From NCBI RefSeq assembly GCF_001909055.1, contig NZ_LVWI01000059.1:1-64000 (forward strand): DNA of 64,000 nucleotides. Reading direction: 5' to 3'. The position numbers and the translations under genes are program-made. This DNA comes from Paenibacillus helianthi (GTDB lineage Bacteria; Bacillota; Bacilli; Paenibacillales; Paenibacillaceae). This document shows positions 44,078 to 51,753 of the stretch, one piece after another (within the stretch, counting starts at the first letter, position 1; each line of letters opens with the position of its first letter). A model generated the notes under the pieces. The model was not told where the DNA came from. It made no database searches and saw nothing but the letters and a program-made list of their open reading frames with translations.

Positions 44078-44339
44078 TGCCTTCCTCCTTATAATCGTGT
44101 GCTCTATCTATTGCCCAATCGTTCTCATCCGATTCCATGCGGATCAACTCACCCGGTTGAATATTAAAGTAGGTGCACAGCTTGAGCAGCAGATCACGGG
44201 GATACTGCACCATCTCGTCTTTGTACATCCGCCGGACGGAATCGAAATGGTAATTGATATCCTTGGCAAGCTTACGGATGGATAATTTGGGGTCATGGCG
44301 TTCCATAACCTCACTTAACTTACTGCGTATGACTGGCAT
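44043..44339 (-). CDS. XRE-family (Cro/C1-type) regulator
   Basis: A 98-residue DNA-binding protein of the short XRE type: SKLSEVMERHDPKLSIRKLA, then DINYHFDSVRRMYKDEMVQ for the recognition helix and YFNIQPGELIRMESDENDW, the usual end of the fold. GGAGGTG lies before the ATG. It overlaps the DUF1861 gene by 35 bases and is divergent from the glycosyltransferase operon; its promoter and that operon's promoter share one dyad, so it probably controls both. Confidence 0.9.
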   Translation of the reverse strand: MPVIRSKLSEVMERHDPKLSIRKLAKDINYHFDSVRRMYKDEMVQYPRDLLLKLCTYFNIQPGELIRMESDENDWAIDRAHDYKEEGNDKEPGQDGNL

Positions 44340-44357
44340 TCATACACCTCCAACAAC

Positions 44358-44386
44358 ACTATATCTGGAGTTTAGAAGGTAGTCAA
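44358..44386 (-). promoter_or_regulatory. Sigma-A promoter of the XRE/DUF1861 operon
   Basis: On the minus strand TTGACT (44381-44386), a 17-base spacer and TATAGT (44358-44363), 19 bases before the start codon. Confidence 0.75.
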
Positions 44387-44395
44387 TAAATTGAC
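44382..44395. promoter_or_regulatory. Shared dyad operator between divergent promoters
   Basis: GTCAAT-AA-ATTGAC is a perfect dyad that covers the -35 elements of both divergent promoters. A protein bound here would block both. The XRE protein encoded at 44043-44339 is the natural candidate. Confidence 0.6.
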
Positions 44396-44419
44396 AAGAA
44401 AAAATGGTCATGTTATAGT
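44391..44419 (+). promoter_or_regulatory. Consensus sigma-A promoter of the glycosyltransferase/manC operon
   Basis: TTGACA (44391-44396), a 17-base spacer and TATAGT (44414-44419). The leader to the start at 44540 is about 115 bases and AT-rich. Confidence 0.8.
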
Positions 44420-44539
44420 GTGAGAAGGAAATAAATTGCAAATCCAAAATTTTATACCACTTTTCCGTCTAGAAAATAAAGTTCTCTTTATTTTCTTTTT
44501 TTATGCCAAATTATAAGATTAATAGGGAGGCTCCTCAGT

Positions 44540-45721
44540 ATGAAACACACCAGCAGCAGCCGTAACATCGTCTTTTTGTCCACCAGCCTGCCTAGAGAAT
44601 GCGGAATTGCTACATTCACTCAAGATCTATTGGATCAGTTCTCGAAGCTCCAGGGCTGGAACAAACCGAAGATTATCGCAATGAACAACAACGAAACCTA
44701 CCGTTACAATGACCAGGTGATGAGGGAAATCAACCAAAACACACTGTCCGATTATATAGATGCCGCCGAAGCTATCAATCAGTCCAACACCGATCTGCTG
44801 GTCATTCAGCATGAATTCGGGATCTATGGCGGAGAAAGCGGCGAATACCTGCTCAAATTTATCGAGAAGCTTCATGTGCCCTACGTGGCCATTTTCCATA
44901 CTGTATTAACGAATCCAACCCCCAAGCAGCACGAAATTATTACCCGGATTGCCAAGCTGAGCGTTAAGGTAGTCACGATGGCCCAGTCTACGGTACAGGA
45001 CTTAATCTCCGTCTATCATATCGACGTAGCCAAAATAGCCTTTATCCATCACGGAGTGCCTTTTGTAGAAACAGCCTCCAGAGCCGATCTTAAAGTGCAG
45101 TACAACTTCGGTGACCGTAAGATTCTCTCTACCTTTGGATTTCTGAGTCCCGGCAAGGGCATTGAATATGCTATTGAGGCCATGAGCGGTGTGGTCAAGC
45201 AGCATCCGGATGCACTCTATATCATCTGGGGCAAAACCCATCCGGTAGTCAAGCTTGAAATCGGCGAGGTATACCGGGAAAAACTGACAAACCTCGTGCA
45301 TGAACTGGGCCTGACCAATAATGTGCTATTCGTCGACAAGCTGCTGACGCAGGAGGAAGTAATCCAGTCGCTGGTGATGTCGGATATCTATATGACCCCA
45401 TATCTCGGCAAGGAGCAGGCGGTCAGCGGAACACTCGCTTACGGTATCGGCTATGGCCGGGTGATTGTCTCTACTCCTTACCGGTATGCGAAGGAGATGC
45501 TTGCCGGGGGACGCGGCCTGCTGGCTGATTTCCGGGATTCCGCTTCCCTGGAAACCTGCATTCTGGCGCTGCTGGATGATCCGACCAAGGTGGAAGAGAT
45601 GGAGAGCCGCACCCTTGAGCTTGGAAGAACCATGATGTGGAGTGAGGTTGCAAAGACGTATGCTGCCATCTTTCAGGATATCATTGCCCACTCCAAGCAG
45701 GCAGACCGGAGTGTGATTTGA
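44540..45721 (+). CDS. Family 4 glycosyltransferase (mannosyltransferase-like)
   Basis: A 393-residue GT-B enzyme. The N-terminal FLSTSLPRECGIATFTQDLL and QHEFGIYGGESGEYLL motifs are typical of a GT4 subgroup found with mannose-1-phosphate guanylyltransferase. The donor domain has ILSTFGFLSPGKGIEYAIEAM, LYIIWGKTHP and YLGKEQAVSGTLAYGIGYGR. First gene of a three-gene operon. GDP-mannose as donor is inferred from the third gene, and the product could be a beta-mannan-like glycan matching the divergent GH130-like protein. Confidence 0.88.
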   Translation: MKHTSSSRNIVFLSTSLPRECGIATFTQDLLDQFSKLQGWNKPKIIAMNNNETYRYNDQVMREINQNTLSDYIDAAEAINQSNTDLLVIQHEFGIYGGESGEYLLKFIEKLHVPYVAIFHTVLTNPTPKQHEIITRIAKLSVKVVTMAQSTVQDLISVYHIDVAKIAFIHHGVPFVETASRADLKVQYNFGDRKILSTFGFLSPGKGIEYAIEAMSGVVKQHPDALYIIWGKTHPVVKLEIGEVYREKLTNLVHELGLTNNVLFVDKLLTQEEVIQSLVMSDIYMTPYLGKEQAVSGTLAYGIGYGRVIVSTPYRYAKEMLAGGRGLLADFRDSASLETCILALLDDPTKVEEMESRTLELGRTMMWSEVAKTYAAIFQDIIAHSKQADRSVI

Positions 45722-46830
45722 TGCAGATCCCTGCGGCTGTAAAGTTCAAAACCGACTACCTGCGTAGAATAACCGATGATACGGGGATTTTTCAGCATAC
45801 TAAATTCGGCGTTCCTGACCGCTCTAAGGGTTACACCACCGATGACAACGCCCGGGCCTTGATTGCAGCCGTACTCATGTACAAGCAAAGCCCGGATTCC
45901 GCAACATTGGACCTGATTCACACGTACCTGTCTTTTGTCCATCACGCGCAAAATGAGCAGGGCAACTTCCGCAATTTCATGGATTACAACCGTTCCTTCA
46001 TGGAAGATAACGGCTCTGATGATTGCCAGGGACGCACCCTGTGGGCGCTGGGTTTTATGCTCTCCTATTCCTCCATTCTGCCAGATAATCTGCTAAATAC
46101 CTGCCGGTATCTCATTAATCAATCCCTGCCGCATATTGAGAAACTGGGTTCTCCCAGGGCTGTAGCCTACGCCGTCATTGGTCTCAGCGATCTTATTAAT
46201 ACACCCGGTGCATTAACCTATTCCTTCCCTTATCCGCACACATCTGAGAATACAGCGGAAGAAGCAGCCTTTCTGCCTAAGAGTGTTATTACTGATCTTA
46301 TCGAAAATATTGCCGTCCGGCTGCATAATCAATACACCCGCACCAAAGGCGAGGGCTGGAACTGGTACGAGGACAGCCTCACCTACGGCAATTCCATGCT
46401 GCCCTGGGCGCTGCTCCGAGCCTTCCGCATTTCCGGTAATCCCGACCTTAAAGCGACAGCCAAAGAAAGCCTGGACTTCCTGGCTTCACGCACCTTCGCA
46501 CCAGAAGGTTATTACAAGCCCATTGGCAGCCATGGCTGGCTGCCGCGCGGCGGCAAGCCTGCGGAGTATGACGAGCAGCCGATTGAGGCCTGCGAAATGC
46601 TAATGGCCTGCCGCGAAGCCGCAGCAGTGCTCAAGGACCCGGCCTATACGAAGCAGGCGGACCTCTGCTATGCCTGGTACACAGGGCATAATTCCCTGAA
46701 GCTCCCTCTCGTGGATAACCAGACCGGGGCCTGCTACGACGGCATCCACAGCACGGGACTGAATCTGAATCAGGGCTCGGAGAGCATTATTTCCTTCTCC
46801 ATTGCCCATCTGGTGACCCATCATGGATAA
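45721..46830 (+). CDS. Glycan-active (alpha/alpha-barrel-like) protein of the mannose cluster
   Basis: A 369-residue protein rich in helices: FKTDYLRRITDDTGIFQHTK, GYTTDDNARALIAAVLMYK, NWYEDSLTYGNSMLPWALLR, HGWLPRGGKPAEYDEQPIEA and ACYDGIHSTGLNLNQGSES. The repeated helix pairs and conserved Trp/Asp/Glu pattern suggest a six-hairpin glycosidase-like fold. I do not recognise an established family function. The ATG at 45721 overlaps the previous stop (TGATG), and its own stop lies inside the next gene (8-base overlap), so it works stoichiometrically with the two enzymes around it. Confidence 0.75.
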   Translation: MQIPAAVKFKTDYLRRITDDTGIFQHTKFGVPDRSKGYTTDDNARALIAAVLMYKQSPDSATLDLIHTYLSFVHHAQNEQGNFRNFMDYNRSFMEDNGSDDCQGRTLWALGFMLSYSSILPDNLLNTCRYLINQSLPHIEKLGSPRAVAYAVIGLSDLINTPGALTYSFPYPHTSENTAEEAAFLPKSVITDLIENIAVRLHNQYTRTKGEGWNWYEDSLTYGNSMLPWALLRAFRISGNPDLKATAKESLDFLASRTFAPEGYYKPIGSHGWLPRGGKPAEYDEQPIEACEMLMACREAAAVLKDPAYTKQADLCYAWYTGHNSLKLPLVDNQTGACYDGIHSTGLNLNQGSESIISFSIAHLVTHHG

Positions 46831-47905
46831 ATTCGCCACGATTCTTGCCGGCGGCGGTGGTACCCGCTTCTGGCCGTTGTCCAGACAAGAGATCCCCAAG
46901 CAGCTGCTCAATATCAGCGGAAACGACATCATGCTGAACGATACAATAGAACGGTTCAAAGGCATTATCCCCCAGGAAAATACCGTCATTGTAACGAACC
47001 GCACACAAGCAGTGCTGCTGGAGAGCATTATGCACAGCAGCGTGCTGAAGAGCAATATTCTGATAGAGCCTGTTGCACGAAACACTTCAGCCAGTATTCT
47101 ATTCGCTGCCTTCTCCATTATGCATATGAACCAGGAAGACTCGCTGATGGTCGTCCTGCCTTCAGATCATTATATAACCGATGAACCGCAGTTCCGGCTG
47201 ACGCTGGATGAAGCCTGCACCGTCGCCATGGAGAGCGATCGAATCGTCACGATCGGCATCAAGCCCACCTTCCCCTCCACCGGCTACGGCTATATTGCAT
47301 ATGATAAAGAACCTATCGCCGTAAATCCGGTAGAGGTGTATGATGTGGCGGAATTCGTAGAGAAACCGAACTTCCAGAAGGCGCAGGGCTATCTGGCATC
47401 CGGCAATTATCTGTGGAACAGCGGGATTTTTATCTGGAAGACTTCAGTGATTATTGATAACTTCAAACGTTATCTGCCGCGGCTCTACAACACGATGCTG
47501 CCCATCAGCGAAGCGCTCGGTACGGAGCAGGAGGCGGAGACGATCAGCCGGATCTATCCGCTGCTGCAGAATATCTCGATTGATTACGGCATTCTGGAGC
47601 GTTCCGACGAGGTGGTTGTTCTCTCCGGCCAATTCGGCTGGAATGACATCGGCAGCTGGGATGCGCTAGGTGCCATCTTTCCTCCCGATAATGCCGGCAA
47701 TATTATCAAAGCCAATCATATAGGTATCGACACCCACAACTCGATCATCTATGGCAACGGACGGCTGATTACCACCATCGGTGTGGACGGATTCATCATT
47801 GCCGACACCGGCGATGCGGTCCTGATCTGCCCCAAGGACAAGGCCCAATCCGTCAAGGATATCGTGGATCTGCTCAAAGAGAAGGGCATGCTCGAATATA
47901 TCTAA
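46823..47905 (+). CDS. manC: Mannose-1-phosphate guanylyltransferase
   Basis: A 360-residue nucleotidyltransferase forming GDP-mannose from mannose-1-phosphate and GTP. The signature loop ILAGGGGTRFWPLSRQEIPK (residues 7-26) with Arg and Lys is intact; EPVARNTSASI, VLPSDHYI, FVEKPNFQKA and NSGIFIWK follow. It lacks the C-terminal isomerase domain, so it is the monofunctional ManC type. Last gene of the operon, followed by a terminator. Confidence 0.95.
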   Translation: MDKFATILAGGGGTRFWPLSRQEIPKQLLNISGNDIMLNDTIERFKGIIPQENTVIVTNRTQAVLLESIMHSSVLKSNILIEPVARNTSASILFAAFSIMHMNQEDSLMVVLPSDHYITDEPQFRLTLDEACTVAMESDRIVTIGIKPTFPSTGYGYIAYDKEPIAVNPVEVYDVAEFVEKPNFQKAQGYLASGNYLWNSGIFIWKTSVIIDNFKRYLPRLYNTMLPISEALGTEQEAETISRIYPLLQNISIDYGILERSDEVVVLSGQFGWNDIGSWDALGAIFPPDNAGNIIKANHIGIDTHNSIIYGNGRLITTIGVDGFIIADTGDAVLICPKDKAQSVKDIVDLLKEKGMLEYI

Positions 47906-47921
47906 GCAGGTTTGGTAAAAG

Positions 47922-47961
47922 AAAAAGGGACTGTAGCTATTTCAGCTACGGTCTCTTTTTG
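47922..47961 (+). terminator. Terminator of the glycosyltransferase/manC operon
   Basis: A hairpin pairing TGTAGCT-type sequence at about 47932-47938 with 47944-47950, extended on both sides by GA/TC pairs, ending in T5 on the plus strand. Confidence 0.85.
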
Positions 47962-47970
47962 GATTACAGA

Positions 47971-48014
47971 AAATCCCCTTTCCCTAGCTGTCCAGCTCTG
48001 CTGAAAGGGGATTT
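47971..48014 (-). terminator. Terminator of the 48.1 kb hypothetical gene
   Basis: A 12-base perfect stem (47971-47982 with 48003-48014) with TTTTC following on the minus strand, 60 bases after the gene end. Confidence 0.7.
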
Positions 48015-48073
48015 ACGGATTTTTACAATAAAATCTGCTGCGGTTAATATGTTTCTCGGGAATGTTACTGTAT

Positions 48074-48499
48074 CTATTCTGTCAAAACCTTCACGCCTTG
48101 CTCCAGAAAGGGTTTTAAACTAGTCTTAAGCAGAGCCTGCAAATCGCCCTCTCTCATTTCTGTAACCATTAACTCAACTGATTCAAGGCCTTCAACAACC
48201 CTAAGTCTGTACTTGCACGATTCAATATCTTTATCTTTCATCAAGACCATAGCATTCACTAGAAAATCAAAATTGAGGATTGATTTTGCCTCTTCTTTGT
48301 CTTTGGGTTGATACCAAATACGATGAACTTCATCCTCGAAATTCACAACATTCTTATAGGGGAACTCGTTAACGTATGAATAACCGTATTCAAAATACAA
48401 ATATTCTCCACCGGCAGGAAAGCTATATATAATGTCCAATAAAAAATCCATACCGTTACTTCTTCCCTGAAAGACTTTGTCCAAATAATAAACTGACAT
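48074..48499 (-). CDS. Hypothetical protein
   Basis: A 141-residue acidic protein, more AT-rich than its neighbours. It begins MSVYYLDKVFQGRSNGMDF and contains GGEYLYFEYGYSYVNEFPY and DIESCKYRLRVVEGLESVEL. No signal peptide or membrane span. The composition and compact alpha/beta look resemble immunity-type proteins, but I cannot assign a family. GAGGAGAG precedes the ATG. The gap 48500-48710 has a short hairpin (ACCACGG/CGGTGGT near 48660) and nothing else recognised. Confidence 0.65.
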   Translation of the reverse strand: MSVYYLDKVFQGRSNGMDFLLDIIYSFPAGGEYLYFEYGYSYVNEFPYKNVVNFEDEVHRIWYQPKDKEEAKSILNFDFLVNAMVLMKDKDIESCKYRLRVVEGLESVELMVTEMREGDLQALLKTSLKPFLEQGVKVLTE

Positions 48500-48710
48500 T
48501 CATTCTCTCCTCACCATGGGTCCTCTTTGTCAAAACCATACAAATACATTTTTTCAACAAGAACTTTTCCCTGTCCAGCTTACTTCAAGGCAAATGTTTT
48601 TGTGAATAATTTTTTAGCATTGCAACATAATCGCTTCCTCAAATGTATATAGGGCAGAACCACGGAAACGGTGGTAAATTTTGAGCCAAATAAGAGAGGG
48701 AGTTATAACA

Positions 48711-49244
48711 ATGAAAAAAATGGTAGCTGTTGTACTTAGCGGTATGATGTTGATGTCCTTTACGGCGTGTTCTACTAACGGGTCTGCAAAAAACAATTCT
48801 CAAGCGCCGAAAAGTATGCAAGTCATCGGGGCAAAGAATGCCCAGATTCCTAATCCTTTTCAAAAATTTGATAGCATTGCAGAAGCAGAGGCGTTTGCCG
48901 GGGTTACTATGACACTGCCCTCCCAAGTGCCTGCAGGCTACACCCAGAAACTGATCGAGGCGATTAAAAATGATATGATCCAGATTACTTATCAATCTGG
49001 CGATGAGCAGTTAGTGATCCGTAAAGCAAAGGGCAGTAAGGATATTAGCGGAGATCATAACAAATATAGCGAAAATCTTTCGTTAACGGTTGGCGACAAG
49101 AAAGTCGTAACCAAAGGGGATGATGGTAAAATCCGCGTTGCTACATGGATTGACGGGGAATATACTTATTCGATCTCGTCTACAAGTGACGAGGCTGTCC
49201 TCGATGCTGCTGCCGTAAGTGCAATGGTTGACACGATTCGTTAA
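48711..49244 (+). CDS. Lipoprotein with DUF4367-like sensor domain
   Basis: A 177-residue lipoprotein. The signal peptide MKKMVAVVLSGMMLMSFTAC ends in a lipobox with the acylated Cys at residue 20. The remainder has the pattern of a DUF4367-type domain: SIAEAEAFAGVTMTLPSQVP, YTQKLIEAIKNDMIQITYQS, SGDHNKYSENLSLTVGD, and a terminal DAAAVSAMVDTIR. The domain is the same as the extracytoplasmic part of the anti-sigma factor at 49940-50563, so the lipoprotein may share or compete for its signal. The ATG at 48711 follows GAGGGAG. Confidence 0.82.
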   Translation: MKKMVAVVLSGMMLMSFTACSTNGSAKNNSQAPKSMQVIGAKNAQIPNPFQKFDSIAEAEAFAGVTMTLPSQVPAGYTQKLIEAIKNDMIQITYQSGDEQLVIRKAKGSKDISGDHNKYSENLSLTVGDKKVVTKGDDGKIRVATWIDGEYTYSISSTSDEAVLDAAAVSAMVDTIR

Positions 49245-49260
49245 TTAAACCAGAGGACAA

Positions 49261-49297
49261 GGGGATGGCGGGACTGTAGCCGTAGACCGCCATCCCC
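49261..49297 (+). other. Strong intercistronic hairpin without T tract
   Basis: An 11-base perfect stem (49261-49271 with 49287-49297) and a 15-base loop sit between the lipoprotein and sigma-factor genes. No T run follows, so it is more likely a processing or stability element, or a leaky attenuator, than a terminator. Confidence 0.5.
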
Positions 49298-49317
49298 TAA
49301 TTCAGGAAGGTGATCGG

Positions 49318-49950
49318 ATGATTGGTATATGCAGGAAGCGGAATCTGATTTGGGAATGGTTCCTCCTCTTAAGGATGGAGCTTTGTTCCCCGTTGTACTC
49401 CTTGTTTTCTGCGGCAGCCGGGGATAGCCGTAACAAGGTACTTCCCATGCAGGAGCATTTACGGTCAGCACAGATAAATGACCAAGCCCAGAAATTAATG
49501 TCTCTCTATGGGAAGAGTGTCTTGCGTCTTGCCTATTCTTATCTGCACAACATGAGTGATGCAGAGGATGTCTTGCAGGATGCATTGATACAATATATAA
49601 AAGCTCAACCTCATTTTGAATCCCCCGAGCATGAAAAGGCATGGTTTCTAAGGGTTGCCATGAATATTAGCAAAAACAAGATCAATTATAATAAGGTCCG
49701 TAAAACCGATGATCTCAATGAAGACCTGGTAGCAAGCGCCGCAGAGGATCTGGCTTTTTTGTGGGAGGCTGTCAAGCAGCTTCCAATGAAATATCGTGAG
49801 GTCGTACACCTTTATTATCATGAGGGCTATTCTACGGCTCAAATCGCATCTTTATTAACAGCCAGAGAGTCAACGGTACGTTCATGTCTGCTGCGAGCAA
49901 GAGCCAAGCTTAAGGTTGTACTGAAGGAGGGGTACGATTTTGAAGAATAA
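49318..49950 (+). CDS. ECF-type RNA polymerase sigma factor
   Basis: A 210-residue sigma-70-family factor. Region 2 is SVLRLAYSYLHNMSDAEDVL followed by QDALIQYIK (about 62-90), and region 4 is QLPMKYREVVHLYYHEGYST, then AQIASLLTARESTVRSCLLR (about 155-194). The ATG at 49318 has an excellent AGGAAGGTG site, giving an unusual 43-residue N-terminal extension; an internal ATG at 49447 with AAGGT would give a standard-sized factor. It overlaps its anti-sigma gene by 11 bases. The regulon is unknown. Confidence 0.9.
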   Translation: MIGICRKRNLIWEWFLLLRMELCSPLYSLFSAAAGDSRNKVLPMQEHLRSAQINDQAQKLMSLYGKSVLRLAYSYLHNMSDAEDVLQDALIQYIKAQPHFESPEHEKAWFLRVAMNISKNKINYNKVRKTDDLNEDLVASAAEDLAFLWEAVKQLPMKYREVVHLYYHEGYSTAQIASLLTARESTVRSCLLRARAKLKVVLKEGYDFEE

Positions 49951-50563
49951 GTATAATGAAGTGATGGAGAGGATAGAAGTTACCCCAGAGATGCAAGAGC
50001 GCATTCTAGACCGTCTTCAAAAGCTGGATTGGGAACAGGAACCAAACAAAACAAGATTCTCTTTTTCACCTTACAGAAGGTACATCGCCATAGCAGCATG
50101 TTTCATGTTTTTGTTGGCGGGTTCATTAATAATCCAGCATGCTACCCAAACACCAAGCGACCCTCCGGTTATGGTGAAACCCAACATCGTTGAACTCAAT
50201 TCAGTTCAAGACTTGTCCAAGGCTGTAGGATTCACCATGCAGGAACCCGAACATTTACCATTTATCGTTGATAGCGTACAGTATACGGCTTACTGGAATG
50301 AGCTTGGGCAAGTCACCTACACGGGAGAAGCCAATAGCGTTGTGTTCAGAATGTCATCCGGCAACGAGGAAGTAAGTGGAGATTACGCAGAATACACCAG
50401 TATTAAGGACTCCACCATTAATGGAAATGTCGTGACTATGAAAGGAACTGATCATCAATACGTACTTGCGCTTTGGCAAAGCGACGGCTTCTCCTATTCC
50501 GTGCAATTCACTAAGCCTGTATCCGAACAGGAACTGATAAATACTGTTGAGAGCGTGCGGTGA
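49940..50563 (+). CDS. Membrane-anchored anti-sigma factor with DUF4367-like domain
   Basis: A 207-residue single-pass protein. Residues 1-50 are the cytosolic sigma-binding segment (YNEVMERIEVTPEMQERILD), 52-66 the membrane span (AIAACFMFLLAGSLII), and the rest an extracytoplasmic DUF4367-like domain (LNSVQDLSKAVGFTMQEPEH then LINTVESVR). The TTG start at 49940 has AGGAGGGG upstream and overlaps the sigma-factor stop. Probably holds the sigma factor inactive until an envelope signal arrives. Confidence 0.88.
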   Translation: MKNKYNEVMERIEVTPEMQERILDRLQKLDWEQEPNKTRFSFSPYRRYIAIAACFMFLLAGSLIIQHATQTPSDPPVMVKPNIVELNSVQDLSKAVGFTMQEPEHLPFIVDSVQYTAYWNELGQVTYTGEANSVVFRMSSGNEEVSGDYAEYTSIKDSTINGNVVTMKGTDHQYVLALWQSDGFSYSVQFTKPVSEQELINTVESVR

Positions 50564-50769
50564 TTGCATAAAGCACCAACCTGAATGATAACATGTGAAT
50601 AGAAATATGCAGAAGGGTTTGAAATTCGGCATACAACCAAGCCCTTCTTCCGCTATTCCGGGAGATGGGCTTTTATCCATACTGAAGCTTCGACAAGTTG
50701 AAGTACCTAGCCTACTGTCCAATCTTTTAGGTTCTCTCTATTCGTTATAATTATTGAATCAAACATTCA

Positions 50770-51336
50770 CTAATCTTCTATGAACCTTGCATGATACCAG
50801 TGATCTGATATCTTCTTCACTTTAAAGGTTCCTTGGATAGATGACGACTTGTTTAAAAATTTAGGTTTATGTTCATCTTTTCTGTATATCAATGAATACT
50901 GACCATTTTCGATTTCAAATTCTACTTGGTCTTTATAAACTCTGATAACAGATAAATAAGCCATATCGCCTTGATGAAAAGCCTTTGCCACAATTTTCTC
51001 CAGAGACTTTTTCTCTTTTTGGCTCATCGTTACTTCAACGATATCTTCACTGTTAACATTTTCATAACTTAAATTGACTGTTCCATCAGGATTCTCATTT
51101 ACAAATATATAAGAGCGCTTCATTTGACCTTTGCCAAACTCACGATAAGCCAAGTCCGCTATAGTCTGGAAATCGCTTTTATAGGTATCAAAATCTTTTA
51201 CCTTGTACTCCCAAGTTGACCACAGGAGATTCCCTAGTAAAAATTTACAACCCCCAAATAATACACTAAATGAAATGATGGCTATCAATACCGATTTAAT
51301 TAACGGTTTAATTTTATTTGTTTTTGTTGATTTCAT
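50770..51336 (-). CDS. Hypothetical membrane-anchored protein, possible orphan immunity protein
   Basis: A 188-residue AT-rich protein. A hydrophobic segment (about 14-38, IKSVLIAIISFSVLFGGCKF) suggests a signal anchor or lipoprotein with Cys30. The rest is a soluble alpha/beta domain (TYKSDFQTIADLAYREFG, YIFVNENPDGTVNLSYENV, LSVIRVYKDQVEFEIENG). No family was recognised. It lies just downstream of the displaced RHS core fragment at 51462-51670, the position expected of an immunity gene of a replaced toxin tip. Confidence 0.6.
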   Translation of the reverse strand: MKSTKTNKIKPLIKSVLIAIISFSVLFGGCKFLLGNLLWSTWEYKVKDFDTYKSDFQTIADLAYREFGKGQMKRSYIFVNENPDGTVNLSYENVNSEDIVEVTMSQKEKKSLEKIVAKAFHQGDMAYLSVIRVYKDQVEFEIENGQYSLIYRKDEHKPKFLNKSSSIQGTFKVKKISDHWYHARFIED

Positions 51337-51461
51337 TCATTCAATCAATCCTTTCTTAATTAGTTTCTGGGAATATTACTGTTAAAACTGTTCATCAAAC
51401 TCAATACTATTCCCTTCAAAACCATGAATTGTAATCCCAAAACCGTTAATTTTATCTAAGG

Positions 51462-51670
51462 TTGCCCCTCATACGTATCCTCATCAATAGACCGCCCCAC
51501 CCTAGAGTCAAAATCGTGCGCCTCCGCATGAGAGTACCCGCTGTAGTAATCATAGCCAAGGCTCGTGTAGCTGAATAGGTTGTCCGGGCCGGACCCGTTC
51601 AGGTCGAATTCCTTCGGTTTCTCGGCCACGCCGAATTCGTCGTAGCGATAACGTGCTGAGATGCTGTCTA
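51462..51670 (-). pseudogene. Displaced RHS core fragment
   Basis: On the minus strand this encodes SARYRYDEFGVAEKP, NLFSYTSLGYDYYSGYSHAE and DFDSRVGRSIDEDTYEGQ. It is closely similar to the core just before the toxin tip of the full RHS gene (about 53382-53590), then stops after DTYEGQP. It has no start codon or ribosome binding site. The next 60 bases remain open in the frame ending at about 51383 (GFGITIHGFEGNSIEFDEQF), possibly the end of a lost toxin or immunity gene. Such fragments are typical of RHS loci that exchange toxin tips by recombination. Confidence 0.8.
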
Positions 51671-51688
51671 CGTTTGCAATAAGTTGTT

Positions 51689-51732
51689 GAAAAAAAAGCT
51701 GATTTTCATATGGAAACCATACAAAATCAGCT
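51689..51732 (-). terminator. Terminator of the RHS operon
   Basis: A 10-base perfect stem (51697-51706 with 51723-51732) followed by eight T on the minus strand, 22 bases after the candidate immunity gene. Confidence 0.9.
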
Positions 51733-51753
51733 ATATCAAAAATCCCTATTCAA

